NCBI GenBank assembly: GCA_025201765.1
Contig: MU623380.1
Span: 124,001 to 188,000, forward strand
Length of the DNA stretch: 64,000 nucleotides
From: Daldinia sp. FL1419
Taxonomy: Eukaryota; Ascomycota; Sordariomycetes; Xylariales; Hypoxylaceae
Direction: 5' to 3'
Under the pieces are notes generated by a model. That model was given only the letters and a program-made list of their open reading frames with translations. It made no database searches and was not told where the DNA came from. The translations under genes were made by a program, and so were the position numbers. Every line of letters starts with the position of its first letter. Position 1 is the first letter of the stretch. Positions 12,356-23,776 of this stretch are shown piece after piece.

Positions 12356-13825
12356 ATAAAATCCGACGTGACATGTAAGTAGGTATATGCCTCGCAGTTC
12401 GCCAAGATAATTCACGCAGAGCCGCATCTCGAGGTCACACAATATTTCAAACATAACCGTTAGGTATTGTGTTGCTTTATAAGACATAGCATTTCTCAAT
12501 TACGAGAAGACAGTCGCACACGTCCCCCTCGGCCTTAGGGGTCCGCATTGTTCTTAACAATTGGAGACCCATTATAAACAGTATCTCGGCGCTCCTTCCT
12601 CGCCGATAATAAGCGATAATAATTGTCAAATTAGTACCACATGTGCGTCGTTCAGTGCTGTTGTCATATCCACAAGCGTGACGTATAGGTCACACCAAAC
12701 AGGAGGGGCTATTGGAGTGACCTTACACAAGTACACACCTACCTACCTATATTTTAAGTAGTTCAAAGAAACACGTTCGTTCTACAATAACTATATATAC
12801 GATTACAAAGTATATAAGTCTGCCCAGAGTTATATGTCAATTGCAAGATTCTAACTACCTAATTCTTATTAACGATTTATACACTGCGGCCAAGAATATC
12901 TCAAGATGGAATTGTATATTCAGCAACTGCATGACCTCTATACCCTGCTACATGTATTCCAGAAAGGGACGCGCATACGCAAAATGCAGGGTATCCCCTG
13001 TGGACCAACTTGCAAAGCCGAGGGGAAGCCCTTTACCAAACCAATACACGCCTTACAAGAGCTCCACAGGTGTATAAGATCTATGTATACCTCTTATCTA
13101 AGGTAATGTATACCTACGTTAGGAGGTATGTAGGTATGTAGCACTTGATTATTTACTTATCTAAATTAATTATAGTTATTATCTAGGTACCTACCTGCCC
13201 GGGTCCCTCCCTCCCTAGGCGTACCTACACGTAGGTTTGTTTATGTAAGGCTAGGCACTTTATATACGTCAGGTACATTCCAGAGAATTCAAATTTCATC
13301 TCCCTTAACATTCCCTCTTCAACATTGGAATTCTTGATACTAGAACCAATCCGAAAATAACGTAAATTAGCCATGGCCCAATAAGCCTGATCAAGATCAT
13401 CCTAAGAAGAGGCGACGTTGAGAAGAGACTCTGCTGGTGTCGACTTCCAGATGAAACTGGGCATTGCTACATAATTGCCAACTTAGCACTATTGCCATTG
13501 TTTATATTATTATCATTAAGAAGATTATCCAGGCATCTACACATTGCGCTTATTGATTACTTCCTCTTTGTCATCAACTTCTACATCGCCGAGTCTTTCC
13601 TTCGCTAAGCGGTGCTACTTGCAACGACTTCGGACAAACAGACACTACAAGTGCGCCCTGCTAGTCAGCATACTCGGCATAAAGTCTTAGCACTAATCAG
13701 CGAGCTCACCTGATAAAAATCTGGCAAATTCAAAGCGTCTTTCCCCCGCATATTCAGAAGTCAAGCTACCTAGCTTAAGGTTTGTTACTTAATACTAGGT
13801 ACCCCAAGTACCTAAATCTCCAAAG

Positions 13826-16434
13826 ATGCTCAGGCGAGGCGGACTCCGGAAGCCAATCCCCAAAACTTCATCCCTGTCATTAGCCCCTCCCCCACCTTCT
13901 AGGTACTTTACCCCTTATCCTACTCGTCCTTTTACTTCTCCACCTTCAACATGGTTCGCGCTATCGTCTCCAGCGTCTCCAGCGTCTCCAGCGTCTCCAG
14001 CACCCCCAATATCCCCGCAACGGGAATACCGGGTGGATGATTTCCCACATTATTCCTACTTGTCTCGACTTGCCGGACCCATACTCACTAACATTAACCT
14101 GACCACTGGCTTATCCACTGGTCTGTCTATCCCGACTTTATGGACCGAAACCGCACCTCTCAATAGCGCATGCAATCGGCACGGAGGGGAACTGTTCGGC
14201 AAAAACTTGGCTTATGATGGCGCAACCAATGGGCTTGACCTTGGCAGTTCAACCGCATGTCAACGCCATGTTAATAAGACCCGCCACCGTAGCACCGATT
14301 TGTATAATAGGTCTACTTCCGTAACGAAAGCTCCAAAGTTTTTACCAATTGGTTCTAGATCATATAGTACAAAATCACTCTCCCAACCCTCTTTTAGGTA
14401 CTCTAGGTCCAGAGAAACCTTAGGGGATTCTAGGCGACGATTGGTCACTTTAGACACATTGGAACAACAGCAACAACAACAGCAGCAGCAACAGCAACAG
14501 CGTCGCGCATCTTCTACATCCAAGCCCGCCATGTACACAGCGTCATTTGCTTTTTTCGAGGCAATATGGGAAGCCGGTGTCACCCACTGCTTCGTCAACC
14601 TAGGCTCGGACCACCCCAGTATCATCGAAGCCATGGTGAAGGGACAGAGGGAGGCTAAGGGTAAATTCCCACGTATAATTACATGCCCCAATGAGGTACG
14701 TTCGTAGATACTTAGAAGCTCCGTGCAATAGTTATAGAGAGTCTGGCATTGCAAATTTAAACTGACCCTGGTCCAATAGATGGTTGCGATGTCGATGGCG
14801 GATGGTTACGCACGCTTGACGGGTAAGCCACAATGCGTTATCGTTCACGTCGACGTTGGTACACAGGGCCTAGGGGCTGCAGTTCATAACGCCAGTACCG
14901 GACGCGCTCCGGTTCTGGTCTTTGCTGGGTTGAGTCCTTTCACGCTCGAAGGAGAGATGCGTGGTTCACGAACCGAATATATCCACTGGATCCAGAACGT
15001 TCCTAACCAGACCCAGATCATCGGCCAGTACTGTAGATATGCAGAAGAGATCAAGACTGGTAAAAATATTAAGCAGATGGTTAACCGCGCCTTACAATTT
15101 GCTACAAGTGCCCCGCAAGGTCCAGTGCATCTGGTGGGCGCAAGAGAGGTCATGGAAGAGGAAATCAACCCCTACTCGCTTGAGCAGGGCGTCTGGGACT
15201 CAGTCGAACTGGGTGGTTTGCCGCCGACGGCGCCTCAGCAAATCGCGGAAGCATTGCTCGGGGCTGAAAATCCGTTGCTTATCACTGGATACGCGGGTCG
15301 AAACCAGAAAATACCTGGCGCTCTCGTAGAGCTAGCTAACACTGTGAAGGGATTACGCGTACTTGATACTGGGGGTAGTGATATGTGCTTCCCCGCCTCC
15401 CACCCCGCTTGGATCGGACTTCGATTCGGCATCGACCCCTGGATAGAAAAAGCAGACACGATCGTAATACTAGATTGCGATGTTCCTTGGATCCCAACCC
15501 TCAACAAACCAAAGGATGGCACAAAAGTTTTCCATATCGATGTTGACCCTCTAAAGCAGCTCATGCCATTGTTCTATGTACCAGCCCAACACAGATATCG
15601 CGCGGATCCTCTACTTGCAGTTGAGCAGATTATATCTGAGACTAAAAACCAGGCATCGGGTATCGACGCGGCAATCTTTACAAAGAAATGGGATGCTCTC
15701 CAGGCGTCTTACAAGGAGCGCCTAGATACAATTGCATCCAAGGCAAAACCGGCTGAGGACGGTTCCTTCGGCACTGGATATCTCAGCAAAACTTTGAGGT
15801 CTTTATGTCCACAAGATACGATCTGGGCCATTGAAGCGGTAACAAATACTGCATTTGTGCATGATAATCTCCAGCCAGAACTGCCAGGGTCTTGGATCAA
15901 CTGTGGCGGAGGAGGTCTAGGGTGGTCAGGTGGTGGTGCATTGGGCATCAAGTTGGCAACGGACGTTGAAAATGGTGGAAAAGGCAAATTTGTCGTGCAA
16001 ATCGTGGGCGACGGTACGTTCTTATTTTCCGTCCCCGGCAGCGTTTACTGGATCGCCAAACGCTACAATATTCCGGTATTGACCATCGTATTAAACAACA
16101 AGGGTAAGTTCTCAGTCATGCCAGTCAGAAATCCAAATAATGAAAGCGCAGACAACACTAATCATAAAAAACAGGCTGGAACGCCCCTCGAAAGTCCATG
16201 CTTCTCGTGCACCCGAACGGCCTAGGGTCTACAGCAACGAATGAAGAAATCAACATCTCGTTTGACCCTGTCCCGGACTATGCGGGTATCGCAAAGGCGG
16301 CCGCCGGAGGGGACCTGTTTGCAGCGAGGGTCGACAAGGTAGACGATCTCGAGCGTACTATCAAAGATGCCATCAAGGCGGTCGAGGGTGGTCAGAGTGC
16401 TGTATTGGACTGCAAGGTCAATCTTGGTTCCTGA
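13826..16434 (+). CDS. Thiamine-diphosphate enzyme, acetolactate-synthase/benzoylformate-decarboxylase-like
   Basis: Three exons: 13826-14695, 14780-16103, 16175-16434 (817 residues from the first ATG, 582 from ATG 14531). The catalytic part begins MYTASFAFFEAIWEAGVTH, as is usual for this fungal family. It has the N-terminal PYR domain with the activating Glu in ITCPNE at the exon 1 end, a central domain, and a PP domain with the diphosphate/metal motif from GDGTFLFSVPG to NNKGWN, which spans the last intron. The open frame continues 235 codons upstream of Met14531 without a stop. This extension is Ser/Pro-rich, contains a 4x9-nt repeat (SPASPASPAS) and a Gln run, and ends RRASSTSKP, which resembles a mitochondrial processing region. 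Either start is possible. Reaction is a 2-keto acid ligase or decarboxylase type; substrate unknown. Confidence 0.85.
13965..14000 (+). repeat. 9-nt tandem repeat, 4 copies, coding SPA units
   Basis: CGTCTCCAG repeated four times in frame within the N-terminal extension of the thiamine-diphosphate enzyme, giving a Ser-Pro-Ala repeat. A length change of whole units would keep the frame. Confidence 0.9.
14464..14500 (+). repeat. CAA/CAG trinucleotide run (polyGln)
   Basis: Mixed CAA/CAG codons give a run of Gln just upstream of the RRASS motif and the conserved enzyme start. On the minus strand the same run appears as a Cys-rich spurious frame. Confidence 0.9.
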
Positions 16435-19400
16435 TTATACACGCGTGTACAAGTTTTGCACTTCATGCATTAACAGCAGATATGGATATCGGGTTATATC
16501 ACATGGGATATTGAGGGCGCCGGTATATATAGTGGAAACCATGATTAAATTCTAGGGAACCATAAGAGTTGGATGGCCGCACGAGGGATTGGTTCGTATA
16601 AATTATTGCCGTTATGGAATCCTCGCTAGTAGAATACTTAACCCGGTCGATACACACCATCATAACATGACTTTATTAGTAGTTCGACCGAGTAAGCCCA
16701 TTAGAGATGAAAGGTATATATATGAGTGGATAGTTGTATGTTTCGCATACTGGGACGAGCGAGTTAGCCCCTTTTCTTGGGTTGTGGATCTCGGAGACGC
16801 GCATGGATATTGAACAGGTTGATGTAGGAATCTGTCATGAAAGCCACGTAGATATACCTACATCTGATTATCCCGCAGATACTTATTGGTTTTCTACGAG
16901 TATTAGGATACCTAATGCGTATTATTCGGGGTGTATCCTTATTAGCTTATGCAAGTGTATGGTCAACTCCTTTCTTGCCATTGTGGTTTCCTTGCCATGC
17001 AAGCAAAGGAGGGCATATGGCTATGATGTCTACGGAATCCGTAGGTAATCTACGATGAACCCTTAACCTAGCGTCGTGTTATTATACATGTAGATTTAAC
17101 CTAACCTAGTGTTTTATAAGGTCGCGTGGTCTCCCCCACGGGGAAGAGGGGAGTAGTGCTAGTGCTAATCTACTCTGTCTACTTGGACCGAATTAACCTA
17201 GCAGAGGAGTTCAAGGCCGATCTTTGTTAGTGCTGTTGGTTTCTTACTCGCGAGTTTCTCTGGTCGGTGGAAAGGGTTTCTTTTTTCTTTTTTGGGGGGG
17301 TGGGTTGGCATCGAGTGTCTGGGCGTCGTATGGGCTTGCAGATATGTGCTGCATATAGTATGCGTTTCTTCAAAGGATCGACACTGCGATCCTTTGCAGA
17401 TACATGTAGAGTTGATTCGTGGCGGCGGCTTATTCTTGTATTTTTTGCTGTGGCCGCCGAGGAGGCAACAACCAGCAACCACAAAAGCGCCGGGAATCGT
17501 GTATTGGTGGGGAGGATTAAGCATACGACTCTTCGGTCAAAGACTCAAAGTGTAGCTTCTATCTATGATGCTGCTTCCTCTACTGTAACCCTTCTTGTGC
17601 CGCCGACGACTGATGATCTACCTCTTGGCCTATAAGATGAAATCTGGGCGCACTCGATGGATATAAAATGCTGCAGCCGAGGGACGCGTCTAATATTTAA
17701 TAAGTTAAGTCCTGTAGAAAACATATAGGCATCCGTGGGGCTTGCGACGGAGAGATTGTCGATCGTTGGTATGTCTGGGGTAATGCCAAGGGAGGTGCGT
17801 ATATAATAAGTCAAGAGTCTCTAAGCGACTGTAACTAGGATGGAGACGGCGGGATTATTCTTGTGGTTTAATTTGGTGGAGTTGAAGAATACCTGCATTT
17901 GTTACTGTATATTGGCCGATTCGTTCATGTAGTGGCACCCGGAGATGCGTGATCGTGGGGTATATGAATGAACCATTTGTGCCAACCTTGTTATTATTTT
18001 GGTTTGGGTTTGGCGATGTTTCTCCCCCTTGCATATGATTTTTCTGGGTAGTTAAAAAAGATATACTAATCTTATCTAGTTAACCTTAGTTAACTGTCTT
18101 GTAAATATACCTTAGCTATTAATAGTCGAATTATTTCTGTATTTAATTACATGATGTTAATTAGGTTTCAAGTAATTCATTATTGGTCCGAACTTGTGCT
18201 ACCAAGATAGAGCCCAGATATATTAAATTCGGAAACTACCGGCTTTTTTACTTTGATACTTTATTCTTTTTTCTCTACGAGTGGAACGTTAAAGCGATAC
18301 AAGCGATACAAGCGATACAAGCGATACAGGCGGTGCTCTAATGCGAGAGAACCCATCAACTAAATAATCCAAGTGGGTATTTCAACCACTTCACCGAGTT
18401 CTGGACCTTGAACTTGCGTCTTTATAGAAATTTCTTAGCATCAGCTGGTCTAGTATGCAAATATTTTTTGTCATGAAGTTTCTCATCTTCTAGCTTTGCT
18501 ATGGATGTATTGGATATATATTTTTATGTCAGACCTCCAAAAAAATGGGATAATGCATGTCAAACGCTACCCTGGCACGCAAGATGCCAAATAGGAAATA
18601 AGAGCATAGCCTATTAGACGCGCGGAGCTGTCAATTGATTCGCAACACGTTATTTCTACCCGTCTATTCTACTTGTCTAGATGCGAATACTTCCCAATCC
18701 AGGGTCATTGGCTCTTTTAATGGCTCATCAATCTCTCGGCTTAACATATATATTAAAGACGCTGTACCTGCTTTGGTGCTTTTGGCGACTCACATGGAAA
18801 TGCTCTCGTAACACGAGATAAGAAATATAATATAGAACAGCCACACCGGACCACTTACACCCCGACACGGAGTTCTGTCCCATTGGAGAACGGATTATAC
18901 ATTGTTCTCGTAATTGGCAATTCATGAATTTCCTTTGTCATATCTTCGCTCTCACCCATCTTTGTTTAACCATCACTTATCTTGTTAAAACACTGTCCAT
19001 TCAGGAGAGTGAACCAGTATTTTGGTCGCATCGCGGACTCGACAGGTTATCTCTTATGGTAGTGATAGGCGTAAGACTTGGTGGGTTGGCGGAGTCCTGC
19101 GGTCTTCCGGTTTGGGACGATCAAATAAGGTCACGGGTCTTTTGAACCTGCAGCAAAGGCCCCCTCCCCTGTATGTAAGTGTAAAAGTGTAAGTGAGCAT
19201 GTAAGCTGCAAGTGCTTCTGTATGTAGGTCCTCTAGAACCCTTGAAATATCGAGTGCACATTATGATTGACGATTGGGCAGAGAGCATTCTCGTTATAAG
19301 AACATTTGGGGCTGGCAAGAGGTCCAAATATCTACATACGCTAAGAAAAAAAAACAAAAAAAAAACTACGTGGTTACTATGCACGACTTAACAAAACACA

Positions 19401-20506
19401 CATTCTATTTCTGATATCAAGAAAATTGACATAAATGGATAATATACCTACCAAGGTTACCTAAGTACCTAGGTAGGTATCTAAGGCCGAATTTAGACAT
19501 GCAAGAACTGCGTTTTCACCGCTTCGCCGAGGCTAGAATACCCTAGCGTGGGAGGGGTTGGTACCTATGTAGGTTGGGCAAGGTCCAGTACAATTTTCTA
19601 TTTGTGGCTCCTGGGGACATCCAAGTTCCAAGTATTTTGGTATAGATTTTGGTACCTACAATACATATTCAGGTACATATAATTATAGGTACAGTAGTAT
19701 ACTTTACAGGGGTAACCGTCTTCTACTATGAAGTCCGAAGAGAAGAAAACTTTAAATCGGACAACTGCTTCTCCCGAGTTCCCTCATTTTTGTTTTTATT
19801 CTTATCCTTAATGTAATGAGATTTTAGACCCTTTTCAAAATCTTCCTAACGCCCAAAATTTCCCGCCCAAGTTCATCTAGTCCTTTTAGCCCGTCCAGCC
19901 TTGGCCTCGACCGTTGTGCCTGATGCGCCCATCACGCGGCTCTTTGCTGCGCTAGCATAGAATTCGGCCAAATCCGCCCTTTCATAGAACTCCGCTCAAA
20001 GAGTGGCGATGCTACCACCGACGATCTCTTAGCTACTGCATTTACCACCAACATGGTCCCGCTGCTCTTATCAAAACAGATCTATTAGATCTGTTGAGCT
20101 CCTGCAGCTAGGAAATTAAGTTGGGTAATATATAGCTCCTAGCTCTTGGGCAAGTCGACGGATGGAATACGACCCCTTAGGTCTTCTGGTATATCTTCGA
20201 GTGTTATTGGTAGCTGGCTCTAAGTTACTTAAACTTATTGTTCTTATGGAAGACAATGAGTCAAACTACGGGCCGGATTTCGAAACATCACGAGCCCTCA
20301 GTTCGATAGCACCCGGTATTACCCACAAAGCAATTGATTTGAAACTAAGCAACACAAAGTTTTGCTATACTGGCTATTCTAGCAAGTACATATTCTAGCT
20401 TGTCCTACACAGTTGGTGGTTCATCCACTAGAAGACTACCCAGTAGCAACAGTATAGATTGACTCTTTGAAACAAGACCAGAGAGCAGAAAGGAGATTAA
20501 GGTCAA
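16435..20506. other. Long intergenic region, no gene recognised
   Basis: About 4 kb, AT-rich. It includes a perfect 9-nt tandem repeat at 18292-18327, a T/G-rich tract at 17280-17310 and CCTAGGTA motifs at 19440-19480. The open frames (for example 17267-17635 plus, 20162-20398 plus) lack recognisable features. Confidence 0.5.
18292..18327. repeat. AAGCGATAC tandem repeat, 4 perfect copies
   Basis: Four perfect copies of a 9-bp unit in non-coding DNA, directly followed by a diverged partial copy. Confidence 0.95.
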
Positions 20507-21535
20507 ATGGCAAGCGACAATAGCCAGTCAGATGCTCCGGCGTCCCAGACGGACGAGGACAAGAGAAGCGATAGCGCGACGCCGACTTCACCTCCCCCAC
20601 CTCCTATACCATCTGCAGACCCGAAGTTAGTGTTGCAAGCCCGAACGCCGCCTCCGCTCCATGCCGCCCCGAGTCCTTCTTCTCACGATCTCTTCAAATT
20701 ATCCCCTATCGCTGCCCTCAAGCTCCTTGGCGCTAGCATCGAAGCACTTGTTCATGTCACGGGCGATATACCCCCGACACCTCCTCCTACGAGCCCAACC
20801 ATTCCTAATATGCGTAGTATGCAAAGGGAGAAGGCAGAAATAGTTAGGTCTCTTTCGGAAAAGAGCCTTATTCGGTTACGGGAGCAAGCCGAAGCGCAAG
20901 CTCGAGCTCAAGCCCAAGGTCAGGCTCAGACTATAGAGCAGAAAACGCCTAGTCAGCCTATCGACGGTGTTCACCTCAAAAAAACCGCGACTCCTTCGGC
21001 GCTGAAGAGCACCCCAGAGCCATATATAGTTATTGGCGCTGACTCGCAGCCGCTCAATTTACAGCATAGTGCCATTACGCGAAAATTCTTCAGCAAACAA
21101 CCTCCGCCAATTAGCATCGAAGATTATTTGTTGCGAATACACCGATTCTGCCCCATGTCAACTGCAGTGTATCTTGCGACGTCATATTATATCTTCCGGC
21201 TCGCCGTTGAGGAGCGGGCCATCGCCGTCACCCGAAGGAATTGTCACCGCCTACTTCTCGCGGGTCTTAGAGTAGCAATGAAAGCTCTTGAGGATTTAAG
21301 TTATCCGCACGCCAAGATCGCTCGTGTTGGTGGAGTGAGCGAGATAGAGCTGGCAAGGTTGGAAATTAGCTTCTGCTTTTTAACCGGGTTCGAATTGGTC
21401 ATAGGAGAGGATACTCTGAGAAGTCATTGGGAAACACTAAAGCAAGGCCATGGCCTCGTAGGCTTTGAACTTTTACAATCGGAAGAAGACGCGATACCTA
21501 CCTTAAAGTTGGATGCACCGCCAAAAAAGGGGTGA
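20507..21535 (+). CDS. PHO80/PREG-like cyclin (Pho85-type CDK partner)
   Basis: A single 342-residue frame. The N-terminal half is Pro/Ser-rich and disordered-looking, with a short conserved block LSPIAALKLLGASIEALVHV and an Ala/Gln repeat (QAEAQARAQAQGQAQ). The C-terminal half is a cyclin box: ITRKFFSKQPPPISIEDYLLRI, FCPMSTAVYLATSYYIFRL, then the VTRRNCHRLLLAGLRVAMKALED helix, and GGVSEIELARLEISFCFLTGFEL. This order is that of Pho80/PREG cyclins, which bind Pho85-type kinases and repress phosphate-starvation genes. The specific phosphate role is inferred from family; several related Pcl cyclins exist. No intron is needed. Confidence 0.87.
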   Translation: MASDNSQSDAPASQTDEDKRSDSATPTSPPPPPIPSADPKLVLQARTPPPLHAAPSPSSHDLFKLSPIAALKLLGASIEALVHVTGDIPPTPPPTSPTIPNMRSMQREKAEIVRSLSEKSLIRLREQAEAQARAQAQGQAQTIEQKTPSQPIDGVHLKKTATPSALKSTPEPYIVIGADSQPLNLQHSAITRKFFSKQPPPISIEDYLLRIHRFCPMSTAVYLATSYYIFRLAVEERAIAVTRRNCHRLLLAGLRVAMKALEDLSYPHAKIARVGGVSEIELARLEISFCFLTGFELVIGEDTLRSHWETLKQGHGLVGFELLQSEEDAIPTLKLDAPPKKG

Positions 21536-23776
21536 GCGTGGGGTACGAACCGTAGCCGGGAAGAAAAAAAGAAACAGTCCTATGGCCCAGCCCAACACCT
21601 ATTTTGACCCGGGTGCTGGCTACTACGCCTCTCTACTTTCGATTACTGGGACATTTATTTGCAACTAGATACGTTCCTCGCCAATTGGAGTTCTCGCCGC
21701 GATGCAGGGGAACGCGTTGTATCTGAACCAGCTCACGTTATGGAGGCCCTCCACGAGACATTGGCGTGCGGCTATCTCGTAGCCATTCAACGTGACCAGC
21801 CAACGGGTTGAAAGTGCACTTGCTTTTTGACCTTATAACGTTTTGGTATGCAGGAGGGGTAAACGCGGACGCGTACCTGCGCGACGCGTGCTCATCTGCG
21901 CAACCTTCGATTCGCGATAGCGGTGTTCTAAGATGCAGTATTTAAAATGAAGTACCTGTAGACTGAAAGGTCTATTTGATGCTAGAGGTAAAGACCAACG
22001 ATATAGAGGCAAGGTGATAAGGGCATTTGTTCGTCGAAACTTACTAAACTGAAAAAGTCCTGTGGATTTTAGTGGTCTGGGTTTAGCTATTTCTACGAGG
22101 TTGTGGGACTTTTCGGTATAGGGTTCATATTTACTCTAGATTATATGGGTGGTGATTATTTTTGAAACATTTTTGAGGGCACTATCGGAGGGAGGAGGCA
22201 TATATGGACGAACTCATCTATACATGATACCCGAATCTCGTTATCTGTATATACTATACTGAGGATGCCACTCTAGCGTTATCCTAAGAGGTTCCTTTTT
22301 GATAGATTTCTTGGATTGTTTGACTATTGAGCCTCCACGGCGCGGATCGCGATAAGTAGGGATATAGCAGTTACTATCTATCTACAACTAAAAATTGATG
22401 ATACTTTGTTTGATTGTATTACCTGTCTGAGCGGTTTCATAGTGCATTTAATAGAGCCAAGGGACTGCTCAATGAATTAAATGATCACCATTCTCGTATA
22501 GACCAAGTTTTATCTTTTATATTGAATAACTCCTGTTAGCATGGGATTATGAGCCTATTTAAAAGTACATAATGAATCATCCTAAATGTTGAATAGGATA
22601 GCATGAAGTACGTTTTTTCTTTTTCTGAAAAACAGGATTCGTATTAATAGTCCATATGCTAGATGTTCTAACTGCTCCTGTTTGCGTCTCATCTCGTAGT
22701 TCTCAACCCACGATATGAAAGCCACATATTTTCTAATTTGCCCCTCGGCCTTCGAGCTTGCTTCGACAATGCTGCTACCTAGCGGACAAGTAAGTCATCC
22801 TATGATGTTTTATTCGCTAGGGCGTAGCAGGTTTTGCTAAGGACGGGAGCTTGTACTTAGGGTCTGTCTCGTCGAGGTTCATGCCAGCGCCGGCAAGTTC
22901 GCCAAGAAACTCCTAGCGGACTGCTATAAATATTGCAACGGCTAGATCGAACAACTGGGAACTATAAACTATGGAACCCAAAGGACATATGCGCGGTCGC
23001 TATGTCTAACTATATCACTGTTTTAGGTGGACACTCAAGATAGGGGAGGTCAGGACCATCATGATATTAGACGATGGATATCCACTCTTTGGTAGGTTAA
23101 ATATAGGTAGTCGTTGTTAATATCAATGTTGACCGAGCCGGTCAATACCTCTGAACCTCGGACGTATTAAGCGCAATAGGAGTCTATGTAATCCGTAGTT
23201 GCGATTTAGGAGATAAGAACGGGAAGACTACCTGGTTCGAAGTAGTTCGGACCCGTCGTGTCGGGCCGGAAGGATTTGCAAGTTTGACCCGCCTGGTAGT
23301 CCGATGATAGCCGTGGCCGGACAGTAGCCAAGATACGGCTAACTTGACAGCTACCTAGGTACTTACCTACCTATTGCGCTTTCCTAGTGCAAATGGTGAA
23401 GAAGTAGGTACAATACACTAGAGCGCACCGTGCTACTTGCACCTGCCTAGACTTATTAATCTGAATGTATAATATGTGCGATACGAGAATATTAAGACAG
23501 ATACCTACTTCCTTGGGAGTTCTTAGAAATTGCAAGAGTAGTATAAGAACACGTGTGGCGGCGCATCAGCGGAAGCTCTTCACCTGTACGGATATTTATC
23601 AAACTACCCCGCATTCGCATTCGTTGCATTCGTTGCATTTGTCGCATTCGTCGCATCTTCGTTCATATTGCGAAATCATCCCACTTAATAAAATATTCAA
23701 GGAGTTTAGAATACCTCAAACCCCCTTCCCTTTCGCAACCAGACATATAGCAACGGTCGCGCCGGCGAGACCCATC
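21536..23776. other. Intergenic region with weak coding-like fragments
   Basis: About 2.2 kb up to the canonical peptidase start. Two coding-like fragments on the minus strand at 22582-22912 are described separately. The last 310 bases (23465-23776) are an open extension of the peptidase frame. Confidence 0.5.
22582..22912 (-). other. Unassigned coding-like fragments, possible small two-exon gene or relic
   Basis: Two minus-strand fragments look like protein. 22912-22817 contains FLGELAGAGMNLDETDPKYK and 22778-22582 contains RKYVAFISWVENYEMRRKQE. Each follows a CCGCTAG acceptor-like sequence. I could not place a start codon, nor a donor that joins them convincingly; GTACAAGC inside the first is one option. 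The plus strand also offers a short two-exon reading here from an ATG near 22713. The family is not recognised. This is either a small unannotated gene or the remains of one. Confidence 0.22.

Larger units (their letters stand above)
10975..13825. other. Intergenic region with (AGGT)n repeats and one unexplained ORF
   Basis: About 2.85 kb. It carries an AGGT microsatellite at 11230-11260, more CCTA/TAGG motifs at 13110-13200, and a coding-like open frame at 12047-12355 described separately. Nothing else is supportable. Confidence 0.5.

Noticed and set aside
14260..14754. Minus-strand frame with a poly-Cys run
   Set aside because: Antisense of the CAA/CAG run inside the thiamine-diphosphate enzyme gene.
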